Shown here: piece after piece, positions 59,508 to 64,000 of the stretch
Numbering within the stretch: the first letter of the stretch is position 1
How the letters are laid out: each line of letters begins with the position of its first letter
Assembly: GCF_000429725.1 (NCBI RefSeq)
Contig: NZ_AUCK01000006.1
Span: forward strand, 62,001 to 126,000
Length of the DNA stretch: 64,000 nucleotides
Origin: Alkalicoccus chagannorensis DSM 18086
GTDB lineage: Bacteria > Bacillota > Bacilli > Bacillales > Salisediminibacteriaceae
Direction of reading: 5' to 3'
Made by a program: the position numbers and the translations under genes
The notes under the pieces: generated by a model
What the model was told of the DNA's origin: nothing
The model's input: the letters and a program-made list of their open reading frames with translations, nothing else
The model's database searches: none

Positions 59508-59543
59508 CGAAGGAGAGCTTCCACGATGGGAAGCTCTCCTGCT
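59508..59543 (-). terminator. Hairpin after the permease gene
   Basis: GAAGGAGAGCTTCC and GGAAGCTCTCC pair around an ACGAT-type loop. Minus-strand T content after it is low; probably the permease transcript end. Confidence 0.6.
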
Positions 59544-59568
59544 GCAAAACACAATAGTGGTATACCTT

Positions 59569-60927
59569 TTAATTCACGCGTGCCGTTTTCTTTCTGCTGA
59601 TCTGCGGCAGCGGCTTGGAGAACATGTTCGTCATATACAGCAGGTACACGACGCCTGCAAAGGTCCAGGCGAGTCCCACCATAATGGCCGAAGGATCAAT
59701 CATGAAAATCAGCAGCATCATGAATCCGGCCCCGCACAACGGCGTATACAGATTTGCAAACTGATAGGCGAAGGACGAATTGTACGACGTTTTTTCCTTC
59801 AAGTACAGGTTGATCACCGATAGATTCACAAACAAGAACGTCGTCAAAGCACCGAAGTTCACGAACAGCATCGCGGTATCCAACGGAATGAACAAGGCAC
59901 CGAAAGACAATACAGAAATAATAATAATGTTATTGACCGGCGTTTTTCTCGTTGGATGCAGCTTTGCAAAAATCTGCTTCGGCAGGATCTCATCCCGGCC
60001 CATCACAAACAGCAGGCGGGACGCAGCCGTTACAGAAGCGAGTCCCTGCGCGAAAATCGCTGCAATCAGCACGGTGATAAACACAGCCGACAGTGCCGAA
60101 CCACCGACCACCATCATCAGTTCCATCGCAGCGGAATCCGGATTGGCGAAGGTGAACGCCGGATATGCCAGGTGGCCGAAATACGAAATACCGACGTGCG
60201 TCGTACCGACAATGCCGATCATGATAAAGATGGCACGTGGAATGGTTTTTTTCGAATCAATCGTTTCCTCCGACAGCGTCGTCATGGTATCAAAGCCGAG
60301 GAAAGAGAACACCACGACGGATGCACCAGCAAACGCCATCGGAATCGTCAGTTCCGGACTGAGGAACGGTGTCGTCGACAGCAGCGTTCCAGCACCGGTT
60401 CCCTGCGTGATCTGCACAACCAGGATCGTCATGAACGCCACAAGGAAAACAAGCTGGGACAGCACAATCACCCGGCTGACATTAGCAGAAGAACGGATGC
60501 CCATGATCGCAATGAACGCCAGTGCCCCGACGAGCAGGGCCACCCAGGCGAACGTTGGAACCGCCGGGAACTGCGCCCCAAGGAAGATACCGAACGTGAT
60601 CGCCGCAATGATTGGCGCGAACAAATAGTTCAACAACAGGACCCAGCCGACAAGAAAGCCGACGTTCGGGTGGATCGCCTTCTTCGCAAACGTATAGGCC
60701 GACCCCGAAATCGGAATCTTCTTCGCCATCACTGCGTAGCTGGCACCCGTCAGCAGTACCGCCAGTACCGCCAGCGTATAGGCCGGCGTCAAGTAACCGC
60801 TGGCACCTTCCACCGCTACGCCGTACACGGAAAAATAAATCATCGGCGTATTCCAGGCCATCCCCAGAAATACTACCTGCCAGAGCGTCAATGTTCGTTT
60901 CAAACCAGTTTCATTCGTCGATGTCAC
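59569..60927 (-). CDS. APC-superfamily amino acid/amine permease
   Basis: The 452-aa protein has twelve predicted spans. It begins LKRTLTLWQVVFLGMAWNTPMIYFSVYGVAVEGASG, the APC first-span pattern. It has IPISGSAYTFAKKAIHPNVGFLVGW (span 2-3) and FSFLGFDTMTTLSEET in the middle. GAGGAGGAG precedes the ATG. It is divergent from the guanidine operon across 760 bp, so it could import guanidine-related or amine compounds, but the link is only positional. Confidence 0.88.
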   Translation of the reverse strand: MTSTNETGLKRTLTLWQVVFLGMAWNTPMIYFSVYGVAVEGASGYLTPAYTLAVLAVLLTGASYAVMAKKIPISGSAYTFAKKAIHPNVGFLVGWVLLLNYLFAPIIAAITFGIFLGAQFPAVPTFAWVALLVGALAFIAIMGIRSSANVSRVIVLSQLVFLVAFMTILVVQITQGTGAGTLLSTTPFLSPELTIPMAFAGASVVVFSFLGFDTMTTLSEETIDSKKTIPRAIFIMIGIVGTTHVGISYFGHLAYPAFTFANPDSAAMELMMVVGGSALSAVFITVLIAAIFAQGLASVTAASRLLFVMGRDEILPKQIFAKLHPTRKTPVNNIIIISVLSFGALFIPLDTAMLFVNFGALTTFLFVNLSVINLYLKEKTSYNSSFAYQFANLYTPLCGAGFMMLLIFMIDPSAIMVGLAWTFAGVVYLLYMTNMFSKPLPQISRKKTARVN

Positions 60928-61398
60928 TGTTTGTCTCCTCCTCGAAATGTAAAATCAGAATTTTCTGCTTGGTGCTACGATGCCCATTGTTGAGCAGTTC
61001 TGCGAAGAGAATCAACAACCTCGTCACGAAATCTAACAAAGTTTTTTGACAATTATGGCAGCTAAAAGCAGGCTCAGCCAGCACCAGAAGCACGCTCCAT
61101 CCACTTCGCACTTTTTAAAAATAAAGATGGGACAAAATAGGAGAATGAGCAGATGAGCATGGATGCCTCCGTTTCCTCCTCCGGACTCTGAGCAGCCTGC
61201 TTTCTTCATACAAAGAAGAACGTCCTGCCGTACAAGCTTTTCATTCGCGGCTGCAACCACAGCCGCGAAATAATGTGTCCGTCGTCTCGTGCCGGAACAG
61301 AGGGGAACCGTCATTCCGACGGAAAAAGCGGACGTGCAGCAGACCGCCCGCCCCTCTTCGATACCGGCAGATCCCTGAAACAGAATTATCAGAAAGTT
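60928..61398. other. Intergenic region between permease and guanidine operon
   Basis: No gene seen; frames of 66-127 codons on the minus strand lack start signals. A TTTTTTGACAATTATGG stretch near 61042 is promoter-like. The regulatory part of the guanidine operon begins at 61399. Confidence 0.4.
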
Positions 61399-61415
61399 TG
61401 TCGCATTTTCTGACA
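61399..61415 (+). promoter_or_regulatory. TnrA/GlnR-like box
   Basis: TGTCGCATTTTCTGACA matches the TnrA consensus TGTNANAWWWTMTNACA at all but one fixed position (G for A at the fifth base). Its centre lies about 50 bp before the start predicted from TAGAAT 61445-61450, the distance typical of TnrA-activated promoters. Confidence 0.75.
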
Positions 61416-61444
61416 AGGTTGTAGATATGCCCGGCGCCGCCCGT

Positions 61445-61450
61445 TAGAAT
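61445..61450 (+). promoter_or_regulatory. -10 box of the guanidine operon
   Basis: TAGAAT. There is no good -35 at 17 bp (TTGTAG is 20 bp away), as expected when an activator is needed. Confidence 0.5.
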
Positions 61451-61527
61451 ACGACCCATAGCCAATCGCATACTGGTCTTCTTTCACATACAGATGCCGA
61501 CACACAACGAGGGAAGATCAAATCAGC

Positions 61528-61634
61528 TTTCTAGGGTTCCGCCGCTGCACGCGTCGACGTTTCAGCGGGGCAGGTCCGAGAGAAAGCGTACAGATGCTCA
61601 TCTGTATACACGGAGGGACAAAAGCCCGGGAGGT
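61528..61634 (+). promoter_or_regulatory. Guanidine-I (ykkC) riboswitch
   Basis: The conserved blocks occur in order: CTAGGGTTCCG, then GGTCCGAGAGAAAGC, a variable hairpin (GTACAGATG/CATCTGTATAC) and ACACGGAGGGACAAAAGCCC with GGGAG. These match the ykkC/yxkD RNA, which binds free guanidinium. The last block overlaps the rising strand of the terminator, so guanidine should permit read-through into cgdA. Confidence 0.93.
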
Positions 61635-61667
61635 CACATTGCTGATCTCCCGGGCTTTTTTATTTTT
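61623..61667 (+). terminator. Riboswitch-controlled terminator
   Basis: AGCCCGGGAG pairs with CTCCCGGGCT, followed by TTTTTATTTTTT; the ribosome binding site of cgdA lies just after. Confidence 0.9.
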
Positions 61668-61686
61668 TAAAAGGAGAGGATAACCG

Positions 61687-62406
61687 ATGTATCAACATAC
61701 GTTGAGTCCTGGAGCAAAATGGTCAGAGAAAATCGCCGCAGGCAAGCAGGTCACGCTGCGGGCGGAGGGAGACGGCGCGAACGTCAGCGCCCTGCTGTAC
61801 GCAGCGGATCATCCTTACGCCGAACGGTACAACATGCCGGACACACTGAAGGCCCAGCACACGTCGCACTTGACGGAAGGACACCAGCTGATGAGTGACA
61901 ACGGGCGCACGATGGCCCTTATCACGAAAGACACGGTCGGCTGGCACGATCCGATCGGAGGCTACTCTACGCGGGCTGCGACCGAGAAGCGGTACGGCAC
62001 GACGTCTTATCAGGAGCATTTGAATGACTGGCTCCGCTGCGGCGAAGAGAACCTGCAGATGGAACTGTTCCGTCACGGCCTGACCGCGAGGGACCTCGTA
62101 CCGAACATCAACTTCTTTTCCAAAGTACAGGTCCAGGAAGACGGGACGATGCAGTTCATCCCGGACAACAGCAGCGCCGGGGACGAGATCACGTTCGTGA
62201 CAGACATGGACGTCATCCTCGTGCTCTCGAACACCCCGCATCCGTTCGATCCAGCGGACACGTACCCGTCCCAGCCGGTGACCCTCACTGCCGTGGACGC
62301 ACCAGAGATCGACCGGCCCGATCCGCTCGGCGAAAACAAACGAGCCCGCGAAAATACGGCCGATTACCACGAGCTCAAGCGCACAACCAAGGAGGTTCTA
62401 TCATGA
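61687..62406 (+). CDS. cgdA: Carboxyguanidine deiminase subunit CgdA (UAAP1, DUF1989)
   Basis: ATG follows AAAAGGAGAGG. The 239-aa DUF1989 protein matches urea-amidolyase-associated protein 1: GANVSALLYAADHPYAERYNMPDTLKAQHTSHLTEGHQLMSDNGRTMALI, TVGWHDPIGG and VPNINFFSKV. With CgdB it removes ammonia from carboxyguanidine formed by guanidine carboxylase, giving allophanate. It overlaps cgdB by 4 bp. Confidence 0.9.
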   Translation: MYQHTLSPGAKWSEKIAAGKQVTLRAEGDGANVSALLYAADHPYAERYNMPDTLKAQHTSHLTEGHQLMSDNGRTMALITKDTVGWHDPIGGYSTRAATEKRYGTTSYQEHLNDWLRCGEENLQMELFRHGLTARDLVPNINFFSKVQVQEDGTMQFIPDNSSAGDEITFVTDMDVILVLSNTPHPFDPADTYPSQPVTLTAVDAPEIDRPDPLGENKRARENTADYHELKRTTKEVLS

Positions 62407-63038
62407 ATACAGCGACCATTCGAACAGAAGAAACCGCCGTTTATCAATATGACCTGCCCGCCGGTGAAGGCTGGATGTACGACCTGAAGCCCGGCCAGTA
62501 TTTCCGCATTGTGGATGTGGAAGGAAATCAGGCAGCGGATACGCTTTTCTATCCAACCAATACGCCGGAAGACCGCTACAGCGCCGTGCAGACGATCGCC
62601 GCCCAGGAAAATGTCTATTTGACGACTGGGAGTGTCCTCAAATCCGAAGCCGGCCGCAGCCTGCTCGAGATTGTCGATGACACGGTCGGACGTCACGATA
62701 CCCTTGGCGGAGCCTGCTCCGCGCAGAGCAATACCGTCCGCTACGACCACGACCGGCTCGATATGCACAACTGCCGCGACACGTTCATGTATCAGCTGAG
62801 CCAGCGCGGTCATTACACGAAACGAGACCTCGCGCCGAACATCAACTTTTTCATGAACGTTCCTGTCAGTCCGGAAGGCGGCCTTGCCTTTGCCGACGGG
62901 TTAAGCGGGCCGGGGAAATACGTGGAAATGCAAGCGAAAGAAGAAGTCACCGTGCTCATCAGCAACTGCCCGCAGCTGAACAACCCATGCAGCGGCTACA
63001 ATCCAACCGTACTCAGACTGCTCGTCTGGGACGCCTAA
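62403..63038 (+). CDS. cgdB: Carboxyguanidine deiminase subunit CgdB (UAAP2, DUF1989)
   Basis: The 211-aa DUF1989 protein starts in the ATGA overlap behind AAGGAGG. Motifs: EGNQAADTLFY, VGRHDTLGGACSAQSNTVRY with a Cys, and HNCRDTFM then RDLAPNINFFMNVPV. It is the partner of CgdA. The intact pair next to the carboxylase supports guanidine, not urea, as the substrate. Confidence 0.9.
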   Translation: MNTATIRTEETAVYQYDLPAGEGWMYDLKPGQYFRIVDVEGNQAADTLFYPTNTPEDRYSAVQTIAAQENVYLTTGSVLKSEAGRSLLEIVDDTVGRHDTLGGACSAQSNTVRYDHDRLDMHNCRDTFMYQLSQRGHYTKRDLAPNINFFMNVPVSPEGGLAFADGLSGPGKYVEMQAKEEVTVLISNCPQLNNPCSGYNPTVLRLLVWDA

Positions 63039-63066
63039 AAAACCAATCTTCGGGAGGAGCTCGACT

Positions 63067-64000
63067 ATGTTTCAGAAAGTACTCATTGCTAACCGCGGTG
63101 CGATAGCGTGCCGGATCGAAAAGACGCTGAAGAAGATGCAGATTGCCTCTGTTGCTGTTTACGCGAAAGCAGACGAGGACAGTCTGCACGTCAGCGGTGC
63201 CGACGAAGCCGTGTTTCTCGGCGAAGGTACTGCGCAGGAGACGTATCTCGACCAGAAGCAGATCATCCAGGCGGCCAAAGATACCGGTGCAGAAGCCATC
63301 CATCCAGGCTACGGCTTTCTCAGTGAACATGCGGGCTTCGCCGAACGATGCCGGAAAGAAGGCCTCGTTTTCATCGGACCGGATCCGGAGCATATGACCT
63401 TGTTCGGGCTGAAGCACTCCGCCCGTGACCTTGCCCAGAAAGCGGACGTGCCTCTATTAGAAGGAACTGACCTGCTCAACAGCAAAGAGGAAGCCGTCCA
63501 GCTCGCACAGGACGTCGGCTACCCGCTCATGCTCAAAAGCACCGCCGGCGGTGGCGGCATCGGCATGCGCATCTGCTACAGCGAACAGGAACTGCTCGAT
63601 GCGTATGACAGCGTGCTGCACCTGGCCGAGAGCAACTTTTCCGACGGCGGCATGTTTCTCGAAGCCTACATTGAACGTGCGCGTCACATCGAGGTCCAGA
63701 TATTCGGTACGAGCGACGAGACCATTTCATTAATGGAGCGAGACTGCTCCACCCAGCGCCGCAACCAGAAAGTCATCGAAGAAACCCCGGCCCCCGGGCT
63801 GTCCGAACAGGTCCGCGCCGACATGCTGGAGAGTGCGGAGACGCTCGCCCGCACCGCCGGCTACCGCTCTGCCGGCACCGTCGAATTTCTGTATGACGAT
63901 GACCGCCAGCAGTTTTTCTTCCTGGAGATGAACACCCGGCTCCAGGTCGAACACGGCGTCACCGAAGAAATCTTCGGCATCGACCTGGTCGAGTGGATGG
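63067..64000 (+). CDS. Guanidine carboxylase / urea carboxylase-type biotin enzyme (partial)
   Basis: ATG 63067 follows GGGAGGAGC. The first 311 residues are visible. They are the biotin carboxylase domain: start VLIANRGAIACRI, HPGYGFLSEH, the ATP-grasp loop STAGGGGIGM, ERDCSTQRRNQKVIEETPAP and FLEMNTRLQVEH. The rest, with carboxyltransferase and biotinyl domains, lies beyond the window. Downstream of a guanidine-I riboswitch and cgdAB such enzymes are guanidine carboxylases, using ATP, bicarbonate and biotin. Confidence 0.92.
   Translation, partial: MFQKVLIANRGAIACRIEKTLKKMQIASVAVYAKADEDSLHVSGADEAVFLGEGTAQETYLDQKQIIQAAKDTGAEAIHPGYGFLSEHAGFAERCRKEGLVFIGPDPEHMTLFGLKHSARDLAQKADVPLLEGTDLLNSKEEAVQLAQDVGYPLMLKSTAGGGGIGMRICYSEQELLDAYDSVLHLAESNFSDGGMFLEAYIERARHIEVQIFGTSDETISLMERDCSTQRRNQKVIEETPAPGLSEQVRADMLESAETLARTAGYRSAGTVEFLYDDDRQQFFFLEMNTRLQVEHGVTEEIFGIDLVEWM

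Noticed and set aside
61029-61050. Possible TnrA site TGTCAAAAAACTTTGTTA upstream of the permease
   Set aside because: The first half fits but the second half (ACA) does not; several mismatches.

Overview
The window looks like chromosome of a halophilic or alkaliphilic member of the Bacillaceae. The GC content is moderately high, ribosome binding sites are strong GGAGG types, and many exported proteins are very acidic. The regulatory signals are typical of Bacillus: a tyrosine T-box, a guanidine-I riboswitch, a TnrA-like box, a CcpA cre box and GlpP. A guess near Alkalicoccus or Salisediminibacterium is inference only. No rRNA, tRNA, CRISPR array or intact insertion sequence was seen.

1-8.1 kb is the tail-morphogenesis part of a prophage or phage remnant. 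It holds small structural genes, a 1222-residue tape measure protein with a peptidase M23 domain, and two small regulator-like genes. It stops without baseplate, fibre or lysis genes. An AT-rich two-gene module (59-aa protein plus GNAT acetyltransferase) follows.

8.4-21.4 kb is catabolic and read from the minus strand. A BCCT transporter fossil is followed by an operon of an unknown 572-aa protein, a divergent M19 dipeptidase-like protein, a DUF3726-like protein, an aldehyde dehydrogenase and an IclR regulator. A 1.5 kb stretch of intergenic repeats comes next. Then comes a polyol-type operon (SDR dehydrogenase, ADHAPS-like FAD oxidase, FGGY kinase, RpiR regulator) with the antiterminator gene glpP upstream.

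21.5-25.1 kb is an OpuC-type compatible-solute ABC transporter behind an attenuator-like leader. Next are a phosphatase gene with an in-frame TGA exactly at its catalytic cysteine, a ferritin, an orphan 464-aa protein, an ECF sigma/anti-sigma pair and small membrane proteins. glpF has a complete promoter, cre box and leader terminator. A cation exchanger and an orphan GlpA-like oxidase follow.

38-57 kb is ordinary accessory chromosome: a YtrA-type ABC cluster, DinB and SHOCT proteins, several micro-proteins including a 31-aa paralogous pair, a MarR/T-box/tyrZ unit, a second ECF sigma pair, TetR with a small multidrug exporter, a GGDEF-EAL protein, SDR/TetR/nucleoside hydrolase and a sortase-anchored beta-propeller.

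57-64 kb has flotillin, a repeat-rich spacer, an APC permease, and then a guanidine-use operon (TnrA-like box, guanidine-I riboswitch, cgdA, cgdB, guanidine carboxylase) cut by the window edge.

The intergenic DNA is unusually rich in repeats. Two nine-unit 21-bp arrays share identical internal spacing, two copies of a roughly 200-bp element lie 16 kb apart, and a 109-bp sequence is directly repeated.
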